The notes under the pieces: generated by a model
The model's database searches: none
The model's input: only the letters and a program-made list of their open reading frames with translations
What the model was told of the DNA's origin: nothing
Position numbers and translations under genes: made by a program
Shown: positions 19,601 to 27,041 of the stretch, one piece after another
Layout of the letters: each line of letters opens with the position of its first letter
Numbering within the stretch: position 1 is the first letter of the stretch
Source: Niabella pedocola
GTDB taxonomy: Bacteria > Bacteroidota > Bacteroidia > Chitinophagales > Chitinophagaceae
Assembly: GCF_021044425.1 (NCBI RefSeq)
Contig: NZ_JAJNEC010000006.1
Span: forward strand, 124,001-188,000
Direction: 5' to 3'
Length of the DNA: 64,000 nt

Positions 19601-19866
19601 TTACCGTTGCAGGGCCGGATATCGGCCAGGCCAGGTGGAATCATAACATGTCGCATATGCCGGACAGCATCACCAACGCCTGGGCAAAGGGACGCGTGAT
19701 TACGTTAACCCTGAAGGGCGAGTGGTATGCTACGAAACAGGTAACGGCATTGGTTTCCGCAACGGTTAAAAATGGCAATACCCTTATTTCGGTTTACTGT
19801 AAAGATGGTGCAAGCATCGATCTGCCCTTACAGCACCGGGGCGCAGGTACGGGGGAAGAAGACTGA
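16678..19866 (+). CDS. Chondroitin ABC-lyase-like polysaccharide lyase (PL8)
   Basis: 1062 aa from the ATG at 16678, which gives a signal peptide ending QLGAQ; an ATG 57 bp upstream has no signal character. Residues about 30-215 form a beta-rich binding domain (TGQYGFETGDEQEGW), followed by the alpha/alpha toroid and C-terminal beta domains of PL8. Candidate catalytic residues fall in the expected places: His489 and Tyr497 in YHHRGTYLNAYG, Arg550 in HYGVSGR, and Glu671 in YEGGKGENNMGRY. PL8 enzymes cleave chondroitin sulfate, dermatan or hyaluronan by beta-elimination in the periplasm or at the surface. Its presence beside heparin lyase I and heparan-type sulfatases is unusual and suggests either a broad glycosaminoglycan locus or a changed specificity. 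Confidence 0.88.
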   Translation: MNKTIKTFFALLMAVSAGGQLGAQSKETAATKIITGQYGFETGDEQEGWKAQNSRLSFSTAHYKEGQRSLCWNWGKEASLEITGLKGLKEAGAFYPGGIPEIYEPSFYSRNRFGGMKIWLYQEKPVAGQLVFQAGSSVAAARQAPKYRFAVNLDFTGWRTVWVCFEEDAKVPGYKGSDDLQALVVIPKNVPQQENKLFIDHLTLLNFVSNKRSSDLQFENKKRNLRSADGYEILKPFQAFQGAAFHQETDKAALAETGQKIAARLEFLILGDQTTDWKERNTGIEKLMQGKLKAARNLYEQLRIKRVNGTVNGVPLFAIRDEHPAPEGQVFDNVAQNLLFPLVADYRLNGTEKSKEQLLNALDYFLDQGWAAGSAIGTVDHVIRLTPIATAIFLMRDELKAQNKLKPQVDMLIWHTRMGGLLELDATRGENSDKVRGGAMVKLITILLMEDGARKQQLLQQFKEYMDYVAGFAPGYSDTFKPDYSIYHHRGTYLNAYGTNAVNTMALIHWLLDGTSYAMDNASTCNLTAALKQQAAIAYGVQIHYGVSGRFPLNNSSIDGNSMPAFAYMSMTGDSIRDPELAALYNYIYAIAKPDELNKMLLPALTYSGTYGTLDLMVRLHRKMGGVQQPPAAGVTVMPYSGLLAYRRGKAFATVKGYNKYVWDYEGGKGENNMGRYLSHGMLVTAQGDEKEGFDGMGMALNDGFDWSMLPGATTKKLPADKVLYYPQADQKYVEGKHRNFSESVVASGLKQGNNGLFALDLRDDVFPDADRSLFDNSFRAKKTYFFIGDEIICLGSDIRNNDHRYATVTTLFQYRADGKKPNYFNGNIITAQPVQKAGGGYFTDQNGLQYIIPKGQQLRWEQGTQQSYQWKNASYSRMEGSYLKAWLDHGTQPAGSGYEYEILLNGQQPEPYLQSRTYTVLQKDHAAHSIRHKASGITAYAVFEPNGLLKGNLLLKTDAPLLAQIREANGRLLLTVAGPDIGQARWNHNMSHMPDSITNAWAKGRVITLTLKGEWYATKQVTALVSATVKNGNTLISVYCKDGASIDLPLQHRGAGTGEED

Positions 19867-19939
19867 TCTGCTGAAGGTTTCGTCAATGGTGTTAACATAC
19901 ACAAGCAACAAATAGTAAATAACAAATAATGTAATCGTC

Positions 19940-21310
19940 ATGTATAAACAATTCCTATTTAGCATCTTGATCCTTTGCATAAGCCTGGCTGTTCGGGCAC
20001 AAGAGGCAGCGCGCCCCAATATCCTCATCATTATGACGGATCAGCAAACGGCAGATGCCATGAGTAATGCGGGGAATAAAGACCTCCATACTCCGGCGAT
20101 GGACCGGCTGGCGGCCAATGGAGTGCGGTTTACACGAGCCTACTGCGCACAACCCTTATGTACGCCTTCACGCAGTTCTATTTTCAGCGGGAAGATGCCT
20201 TTTGAAACCGGCTTTATCGGCAATGCACCTGAAAAAGACGGACAATGGCCGGATAGCCTGCTTATGATGGGAAAGATTTTTAAAAACGGCGGATACAAAA
20301 CGGGGTATGTTGGGAAATGGCATTTGCCGGTACCCGCAGGAAAGATCAGCCAGCATGGATTTGAGTTTATTGAAAACACCAGGTTCCAGGATTTTAATGA
20401 CGCGGCTACACCTTCTTTCTGTGCCCGGTTTATAAAAGAAAATAAAGATCAGCCTTTTTTATTGGTGGCCTCTTTTTTAAATCCGCACGATATCAATGAA
20501 TGGGCGCGCAAAGAGGCCCTGAAAATGGATGTGCTGGCAGCAGCACCGCCGCCTGCCGAATGCCCGCAGTTGCCCGCCAACTGGGCCATTCCGGACAATG
20601 AACCCAAAATAGTAAGAGAACAGCAATCATCAAATGTACGCACGTATCCTACCGTAAACTGGACAAAAGATCAGTGGCGGCAGTACCGCTGGGCTTATAA
20701 CCGGCTGGTGGAAAAGGTAGATAAATATATTGAGATGCTGCTGGCTTCGCTAAAAAAATATGGCGTGGAAAAGAATACCATTATCATTTTTACGGCAGAT
20801 CATGGAGATGGTTATGCCGCGCATTCCTGGAGCCAGAAACAGATATTGTATGAAGAATCGGCTCAGGTACCGTTTATCATTTCAAAACTCGGAAGCTGGC
20901 AACCCAAAACGGATGCTTCCCTGGTATGTAATGGCACGGATATCATTCCAACGATCTGCGGACTTACCGGTGTACCGCTGCCGGCCGGTCTGAAAGGTGC
21001 CGACATCAGCAGGCGGCTGAGCAATCCTTCCGTTTCCCTGCGGGATACATTGGTGATTGAAACGGATTTTGCAGACAATGAAGTATTGCTGGGCATCAGC
21101 GGACGGGCCGTGATCACAAAGGACTTCAAATATATTGTATACAACAAAGGACAGATCCGGGAACAATTGTTTAACCTTGGTAAAGACCCGGGAGAAATGG
21201 ATAACCTGGCCGTAAAACCGCAATACAAAAAGCAATTGCAGCAAATGAACCGCTACCTGAAAACCTGGTGTAAGATGAATGGAGATGTGTTTGAGAAAGA
21301 ACTTTTGTAA
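19940..21310 (+). CDS. S1-family sulfatase, possibly uronate-2-O-sulfatase (S1_9 type)
   Basis: 456 aa with a signal peptide ending AVRAQ (residue 21). The core opens with RPNILIIMTDQQTADAMS and NAGNKDLHTPAMDRLAANG, with formylglycine site Cys74 in LCTPSRSSIFSG. Also present are YVGKWHLP and the metal-binding ADHGDGYAAHSWSQKQILYEE. The TDQQTADAMSNAG form recalls family S1_9, to which the Bacteroides 2-O-sulfatase of unsaturated uronates belongs, but I cannot confirm the subfamily by eye. It starts 73 bp after the PL8 gene and is the last plus-strand gene of the locus. Together with the two other sulfatases the set could cover N-, 6-O- and 2-O-desulfation. Confidence 0.88.
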   Translation: MYKQFLFSILILCISLAVRAQEAARPNILIIMTDQQTADAMSNAGNKDLHTPAMDRLAANGVRFTRAYCAQPLCTPSRSSIFSGKMPFETGFIGNAPEKDGQWPDSLLMMGKIFKNGGYKTGYVGKWHLPVPAGKISQHGFEFIENTRFQDFNDAATPSFCARFIKENKDQPFLLVASFLNPHDINEWARKEALKMDVLAAAPPPAECPQLPANWAIPDNEPKIVREQQSSNVRTYPTVNWTKDQWRQYRWAYNRLVEKVDKYIEMLLASLKKYGVEKNTIIIFTADHGDGYAAHSWSQKQILYEESAQVPFIISKLGSWQPKTDASLVCNGTDIIPTICGLTGVPLPAGLKGADISRRLSNPSVSLRDTLVIETDFADNEVLLGISGRAVITKDFKYIVYNKGQIREQLFNLGKDPGEMDNLAVKPQYKKQLQQMNRYLKTWCKMNGDVFEKELL

Positions 21311-21456
21311 TTCCCCGTTCCGCAAAGGATATTTTATATCGTCGAACCTGGGATACAGGACAATCTATCCAAATATCAATGGGAAGTTAATGTATCAAGT
21401 TTGCTTTTCATCGCCCAGGTACTAATTGTCCCTCTGCAGCGGATTCCTAAAATGAT

Positions 21457-21476
21457 TGACCGCCCATAAACGGTCA
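21457..21476. terminator. Hairpin between convergent sulfatase and ROK genes
   Basis: TGACCG at 21457-21462 pairs with CGGTCA at 21471-21476 around an 8-nt loop. It lies 6 bp beyond the stop of the minus-strand ROK gene, and on that strand is followed by ATCATTTT. It is a plausible but weak terminator for the ROK gene. Confidence 0.4.
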
Positions 21477-21482
21477 GGGGTG

Positions 21483-22418
21483 TCAGTCGTTTCCGTTCGA
21501 TTGTAACAGCATCGGTGTAGAAAAAACCCGGCTGGCGCAGCCCAGCAGGCAGGCCTCGTTGCCCATTTGTGAATGAACGATCATCGAATGACTGAAGGTA
21601 TCGGGCATTGCACGTTCCGCCACCCGCCGGCTGATTTCCTGTACATAAAAACTGTCTGCGTCGGAAACACCTCCGCCGATGATCAGTTTCTGAGGACTGA
21701 AAATATTGATCAGGCTGGTGATACCGATGGACATATAATGCAGGTGTTGTTCCATTACTTCCACAGCTGCGGCTTCGCCGGAAAGAAAATGACGGGTAAT
21801 CATCTTTCCGTTTAAATCTGCGGGTGGTATACCCGTAAGCAGTGCATAATCACGGATCAGGGCCTTTATAGAAGCATAGGCTTCGAAACAGCCCCGGCTG
21901 CCACAGGAGCACAGCGGCCCGTCAAAATTGATAATGATATGTCCGAATTCCATTCCTTTATTCCGGTAGCCGCCATACAGTTTGTTATTGATGACGGCAC
22001 TGCCGCCGATTCCTGCACCAACGGTGAGAAATACGGCATCGGAGCAGTTTTTCCCTGCCCCGAACTGGATCTCTCCCCAGGCCATCATATTGGCATCATT
22101 GTCTACCACCACATTCATACCGGTTGATGCAGCAATCAAGGCACCCAGGTCCACATGATGAAACCCCGGCAGGTTATCGGCGCCTCCCAGGATCACATTG
22201 TTTTCTACAATTCCCGGAAAGCCTACACCCACGCCCAGGATCCGGCCCTCGGCAACGCCGGCACATTTGCGCACCCCGGCATTGATGAGCGCAATGATCT
22301 CGCCTTCCGTCAGTACATCCCGCGACGGCATTTTAAACGAATAAAGGATCTCACCCTTCAGGTTGATAAGGCCGCATCTTACATAAGTGCTGCCCACATC
22401 AATGGCGATTGCATACAT
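21483..22418 (-). CDS. ROK-family sugar kinase (second copy)
   Basis: 311 aa, paralogue of the kinase at 11098-12066. It has AIDVGSTYVRCGLINLKG at the N-terminus, GVGFPGIVENNVILGGADNL, VVDNDANMMAWGE, LTVGAGIGGSAVINNKLYGG, the zinc site CSCGSRGCFEAY, and LIIGGGVSDADSFYV. No HTH domain precedes the ATP motif, so it is a kinase rather than a NagC-type repressor. It is transcribed towards the sulfatase genes and stands alone, 176 bp from the hybrid two-component regulator that runs in the same direction upstream. A hexose or hexosamine is the expected substrate. Having two ROK kinases at the two sides of one locus may reflect two different sugars or a duplication. Confidence 0.9.
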   Translation of the reverse strand: MYAIAIDVGSTYVRCGLINLKGEILYSFKMPSRDVLTEGEIIALINAGVRKCAGVAEGRILGVGVGFPGIVENNVILGGADNLPGFHHVDLGALIAASTGMNVVVDNDANMMAWGEIQFGAGKNCSDAVFLTVGAGIGGSAVINNKLYGGYRNKGMEFGHIIINFDGPLCSCGSRGCFEAYASIKALIRDYALLTGIPPADLNGKMITRHFLSGEAAAVEVMEQHLHYMSIGITSLINIFSPQKLIIGGGVSDADSFYVQEISRRVAERAMPDTFSHSMIVHSQMGNEACLLGCASRVFSTPMLLQSNGND

Positions 22419-22594
22419 TTTTTGTCAGCTTTTGTGTTTAATTAAATATCCGGAAACCGGTCTTTTCTTTTCTCAAAATAACAGCATGCAGTAAAAAGAC
22501 GGTTTCAAAAATGCGTTTATTTATTTAGAAATGGATGATTTTTACCAGGGAAAAGCGCGGATGCGGGGTTTTGCAACACCAGACGCTTCTCCTG

Positions 22595-25500
22595 TTACGG
22601 CTCGACATGTTTATTTGATACATATTCCGTAGGCAAACAACCATAATATTGCTTAAACGATGTGGAGAAATACGACAGGGAACTGAAGCCCGACATATAG
22701 GCCACTTCCGTAACCGAATGTTCCTTGCTTTCTAAAAGCGCTGCGGCCTTTTTGAACTTGATACGTTTAATAAAATCGGTGGTAGATTCGCCCGTTATCG
22801 CCTTCAGTTTCAGATAAAGGCTCGAACGGCTCATGCCAATGCTCCGGCTGAACTTCAGTACAGAGAACTCCGGATCGCTGAGGCTTTCCTCGATGATGGT
22901 GATGGCCTTGCGCAGAAAATCTTCGTCGAGGGTATTGAGCGCAATATTTTCGGGAACAATTTCCGTTGCAGCGGAATAGTACTCTTTTAACCGCCTTCTG
23001 GACCGGATGATATTTTGCACTTTGGCCTCCAGTACCGGAAGCGAAAAGGGCTTGGTTACATAATCATCAGCCCCGGCTTCCAATCCTTTTACCTGGTTGG
23101 TGGGTTCGCTTTTGGCGGTGAGCAATATTACGGGAATATGACAGGTAATGATGTTTTGCTTGATCTTTTTACAAAATTGGATGCCATCTGTTTCGGGCAT
23201 CATTACATCACAAATGATAATATCCGGAGCCTGCGCTGCTACCTGCAGCAAGGCCTCCTGCCCGTTATACGCTTTTACAACGGTAAAAGAATTTTCAAAA
23301 TAACCGGACAGGTAATCCACAATTTGCTCATTATCATCCACGATCAGCAATTGCTGTTCATGCGTTGCCGGTTCGGGGTCTGTGTCTTCTTTATGTTCCG
23401 CCGGGGCCTGTGCAGCCGCAGTAAGATTGTCCAGCAACAGGGTGTAATGATTATTTGCATCAAATTCCCCGGTCTGATACTGGTCGCGGCTTACCGGCAG
23501 TTGCACGGTAAATACCGTGCCCTTGTCCGGTACACTTTCGATGGAGATGGTACCATGGTGCAGTTCTGCCAGGCTTTTTGCAAAAGCCAGCCCCACGCCG
23601 GAACCCCAGTTGGCATCGGAATGATTCACCTGGTAAAACCGCTGGAAAACGCGTTCATGATCGGTGGATGCAATGCCCACGCCGGTATCGCTTACGGTAA
23701 TCACCATCTGGTCGTTCCGGTGTTCAAAGCTCAGTTCCACCGTATCTCCCGGGTGAGTATATTTGAATGCATTTGACAGGAGGTTGTTGCATATCTTTTC
23801 CACCGCATCCCTGTCGAAATAACAGGAAAATGCCGACCGGTTTGCCTTGAAATAGTACTTGATATTTTTTTGATGCGAGAGTTCCAGGAAGGAGGAATAG
23901 ATCTCCCGCATAAAAGAAACGATATCGCCTTCCGTTAGTTCCAGTTTCTTCAGCCCGTTTTCTGTTTTGCGGAAATCCATCAGCTGGTCTACCAGGTGGT
24001 AAAGCCGCTTGGCATTTCCCAGCATGCGCTCGTGGTATTTCCGGAGTTTCTTTTCGGGAACCGGTTTGGTGAGCATCTCTTCCAGCGGCGCAATAATGAG
24101 CGTAAGCGGCGTTTTAAATTCGTGGGAGATGTTGGTGAAAAAGTCCATCTTCATCTGGCTCAGGTATTCGGCTTTCTCCCGGTCGCCGCGTTCCTTTTTT
24201 AACGCTGTTTTTGCCTTAATGCGTTCGTTAATCACGCGATAGGCGATATAGGCAATGGCCGCCAGTGCGGCGATAAGGAATAAATAGAAGCCGTTGCTCC
24301 GCCACCAGGGCGGCAGCACGCGGATCTGCAGCGTACGGATGGGACTTTTTTCGCCAACAGGGCCGGTAGCCTGCACTTCAAGTGTATAATCGCCGGGTTT
24401 CAGATTGGTATAAACGGCTTTGGGAATATTATCGCATACCTGCCAGCCATTGTCGAAGCCTTTTAGCCGGTAATGATATTGAATGCTTCCGGGAGCGATA
24501 TAATTGAAGGTGCTGAAATAAACCGTAAACTGTTTGTACTCGTGAGACAGGCGTAAGCTGCTGGTTTCACTGATGGAGTTGCTGAGTACTTTGTAGCTGC
24601 TTCCGGGAGCTACATGTGTATTAAAAATGTCGAGCCCGGTAAAGGTAACCTGAAGGTCAAAGGGCTTGAGCTGGATCGACTGGGGATAGAAATAAATCAG
24701 GCCGTTCAATCCTCCGAAGAGCACCAGCCCGTCGCTGGTTTTGCAAAAAGCAGGCAGACTGAACTGCATATTGCCCATGCCGGTCTGGTTGTTAAAGATC
24801 TGTAGTTTGTTGAAATGGTCGTATAATTTGATCAGTCCCTTACTGGTAGAGATCCAGATACCGTCCTGGTCGTCCGGCTGAATGCCGAAGATGGCACCTT
24901 CAATGGCATTATCGGTGCCCGTATATGGTACAAACCGCTGCTGCCGTTCATCAAAAAGATTCAGCCCGTCACGGGTGCCGGCCCAAATGCGGCCCTGTTG
25001 GTCTTCTGCAATGCAGTTTACCAGCTCATTGGAAAGTGTAGTACCGGCAAATACGGTAAGGCGGCTAAGATCGGGACTAAGGGCGTTCATTCCATTGATG
25101 GTGCCGATCCAGATCCGTCCTTTCCGATCCTGCAGTAAAGAAGTAATGCCTTCAGCGCTTAACTGTTTGCCCGATGGATCCCTGTCGAAATGGATAAATT
25201 GCTGTTGTGCCTGGTCAAAGCGGCTGAGCCCGGCGCGGGTGCCCACCCATATCCGGTCCTGCTGATCCCGGAGCAGCGCATGTACCATGTCGCTGTTAAC
25301 GGAAAAGGGATTTGACGGATCATGCTTGTATTTTTTTACAATGCCTGTTCGTTTGTCGATTACATTAAGACCGGCATTAAAGGTGCCGATCAATGCATGG
25401 CCTTCCCGGTCAAATGCAATGGCTTTGATATTGTTGGAGCTGATGCTGTTGGCATTGGTTTCTGCATGCGACACATAGGTGAGCTGATTGGTTTTCCGGT

Positions 25501-26653
25501 TCCAGATATTGATCCCTTTATCATTGGTGCCGATCCAGATATTCTGGGCGGGGTCTTCCTTGATCACATTCACCACCTGGTCATTCAGCAATACGTTGCC
25601 GGTTGTTTGACTAAGAATATTAAAGCGGATATCATCTTTGTGATAGTAGTTCAGTCCGCCAAAAAAAGTACCGAGCCACATTCCGTTCTGCCGGTCTCTG
25701 AAAATGCAGCGTACGGAATTTTGGCTCAGTGTAAGATGCCGGTTGGATTGGTGTTCAAAATTGCTGAATGTTGCCGTACGGGTGTCCAGGATCGACAGCC
25801 CTCTGAATGTGCCGATCCACAGGTTTCCGGCCTGGTCCCATGCGAGGCTGCGGATATCATCATCGATAAGACTGTTTGCGGTCTGCGATTGATGACTATA
25901 ATTGGTCACCTGGTCATTTTTAAGATCCAGGCAAAACAGGCCGCCGTTTTCGGATCCCATCCACAGCAATTGTCCCTGACGCAGCAGTGCATTAATGCGA
26001 ACATTCACCTGCGCCGGCTGCCGTGCCTTTGCGGTTTTTGTAGCAGGATCCAGCTCGTATACTCCCTTGTCTGTGGCCAGGAATAAATGCCCGTCGATAA
26101 AAAGCAGCTGCTGAATGGTGCTGATCGGCATTCCATTTACTTTGTATGGAAAGGATACAAAGCGGTTGCTCCCGGCATCCCGGTAATAAAGTTCACCCGA
26201 GTTGGCGGCGATCCACATCCGGTGCTGCGGATCCGCTGTAATACTGGTAATAAACCATTCACCCGGTTTTACCGGTAATGGGTAATTGTCAAACCGTTCT
26301 TTTTTATAGTTGTAACAGCTTACCCCTTTATTGCCCCCGATCCACAACAGGTCCTGCTGGTCGGTGTACAGGCTTCTGATATAGTTGGAAAAAAGACTAT
26401 TGCTGTCTTTTTTATTGGGCCGGAACACGGTAAAGGTCTTCCCGTCGTACCGGTTCAGCCCATCCTGTGTGCCTACCCAAATGAAGCCCTGGTGGTCCTG
26501 CTGCACCACAAATACCGTGCTTTGCGACAATCCCTGGTCAACAGAAATGGTTCTGAAGTACCTGTTTTCAGCAATAGATTTTAGGGGTTGTCCTGAGGTG
26601 AAGTGGTATATCTGTAAGCAATAGAATAGTATCCAAAAACCCTTTCCTTTCAT
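22595..26653 (-). CDS. Hybrid two-component system regulator (sensor kinase, receiver and AraC domain in one protein)
   Basis: The start is placed at the ATG at 26653 (MKGKGFWILFYCLQ, signal/anchor); the frame is open to a TTG further out without signal character. 1352 aa. Periplasmic part: about 14 regulator-propeller repeats (pattern D-x-x-G-x-I-W-I-G-T) over roughly residues 25-690, then a Y_Y_Y domain to about 785. A membrane helix lies at about 788-808. The cytoplasmic part has HisKA with phospho-accepting His844 (NISHEFKTPLTL), HATPase (NLLSNAFKY, DTGVGI, GSGVGLAFAKSL), a receiver with phospho-Asp1149 (CDVMMPETDG) and an AraC-type HTH ending FSTSFKQYYGCLPTEYV. Such proteins sense oligosaccharides in the periplasm and activate neighbouring glycan loci. 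It lies between the GAG locus and the second locus, divergent from the susC at 27042. Confidence 0.95.
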   Translation of the reverse strand: MKGKGFWILFYCLQIYHFTSGQPLKSIAENRYFRTISVDQGLSQSTVFVVQQDHQGFIWVGTQDGLNRYDGKTFTVFRPNKKDSNSLFSNYIRSLYTDQQDLLWIGGNKGVSCYNYKKERFDNYPLPVKPGEWFITSITADPQHRMWIAANSGELYYRDAGSNRFVSFPYKVNGMPISTIQQLLFIDGHLFLATDKGVYELDPATKTAKARQPAQVNVRINALLRQGQLLWMGSENGGLFCLDLKNDQVTNYSHQSQTANSLIDDDIRSLAWDQAGNLWIGTFRGLSILDTRTATFSNFEHQSNRHLTLSQNSVRCIFRDRQNGMWLGTFFGGLNYYHKDDIRFNILSQTTGNVLLNDQVVNVIKEDPAQNIWIGTNDKGINIWNRKTNQLTYVSHAETNANSISSNNIKAIAFDREGHALIGTFNAGLNVIDKRTGIVKKYKHDPSNPFSVNSDMVHALLRDQQDRIWVGTRAGLSRFDQAQQQFIHFDRDPSGKQLSAEGITSLLQDRKGRIWIGTINGMNALSPDLSRLTVFAGTTLSNELVNCIAEDQQGRIWAGTRDGLNLFDERQQRFVPYTGTDNAIEGAIFGIQPDDQDGIWISTSKGLIKLYDHFNKLQIFNNQTGMGNMQFSLPAFCKTSDGLVLFGGLNGLIYFYPQSIQLKPFDLQVTFTGLDIFNTHVAPGSSYKVLSNSISETSSLRLSHEYKQFTVYFSTFNYIAPGSIQYHYRLKGFDNGWQVCDNIPKAVYTNLKPGDYTLEVQATGPVGEKSPIRTLQIRVLPPWWRSNGFYLFLIAALAAIAYIAYRVINERIKAKTALKKERGDREKAEYLSQMKMDFFTNISHEFKTPLTLIIAPLEEMLTKPVPEKKLRKYHERMLGNAKRLYHLVDQLMDFRKTENGLKKLELTEGDIVSFMREIYSSFLELSHQKNIKYYFKANRSAFSCYFDRDAVEKICNNLLSNAFKYTHPGDTVELSFEHRNDQMVITVSDTGVGIASTDHERVFQRFYQVNHSDANWGSGVGLAFAKSLAELHHGTISIESVPDKGTVFTVQLPVSRDQYQTGEFDANNHYTLLLDNLTAAAQAPAEHKEDTDPEPATHEQQLLIVDDNEQIVDYLSGYFENSFTVVKAYNGQEALLQVAAQAPDIIICDVMMPETDGIQFCKKIKQNIITCHIPVILLTAKSEPTNQVKGLEAGADDYVTKPFSLPVLEAKVQNIIRSRRRLKEYYSAATEIVPENIALNTLDEDFLRKAITIIEESLSDPEFSVLKFSRSIGMSRSSLYLKLKAITGESTTDFIKRIKFKKAAALLESKEHSVTEVAYMSGFSSLSYFSTSFKQYYGCLPTEYVSNKHVEP

Positions 26654-27041
26654 TGCCGGCAATTTAATAAAAATAGCGCTTCGGCCCTTGTCCGGAGGCC
26701 GCGAATTCGCCGGAGTTGTCAAAAAGCCCCCTTTTTTAACATATGTATGAGTGCCGTGTGCTGCTGTACGGTTTACATGGATCTGTTTTAAACGTTACAG
26801 CAAATAAAAATAGCTACGGTTTCCTGGTACCGGGTTAGTTGCCTGCAGCGGATCGTACTTATTTCCGCTTGCAGTGGTTACCGGGTAACCTGGTACGGGG
26901 ACTGGATTTTTTTACAGCCGCGGATAATAATGTCCATGGATTTCCGGATAAAATCCATTTTGTGTACAACGCTTATCCATCAATTTTACACCCTGAACGA
27001 TGGCTAAACATATACGCAAAAACTTACTGAGTACATTAACG
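26654..27041. other. Divergent intergenic region between hybrid regulator and second SusC
   Basis: 388 bp without a convincing gene. Its right part holds the 65-bp element (26926-26990) that recurs upstream of the third susC. The rest shows nothing that I can assign; the promoter of the hybrid regulator must lie in the left part. Confidence 0.6.
26926..26990 (+). promoter_or_regulatory. Conserved susC-upstream element, copy 1
   Basis: Reads AATAATG-TCCATGG-ATTTCC, then AAAATCCATT at 26950-26959, 21 unconserved bases, and CAATTTTACA at 26981-26990. The same blocks with identical spacing occur at 35717-35781. TCCATGG and AAATCCATT look like two similar half-sites, as expected for an AraC-type domain; CAATTTTACA sits where core promoter contacts would be expected. 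It ends 52 bp before the chosen susC start, which argues against the ATG at 27000 as start. Candidate regulators are the adjacent hybrid regulator or the AraC protein at 46384. Confidence 0.6.
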
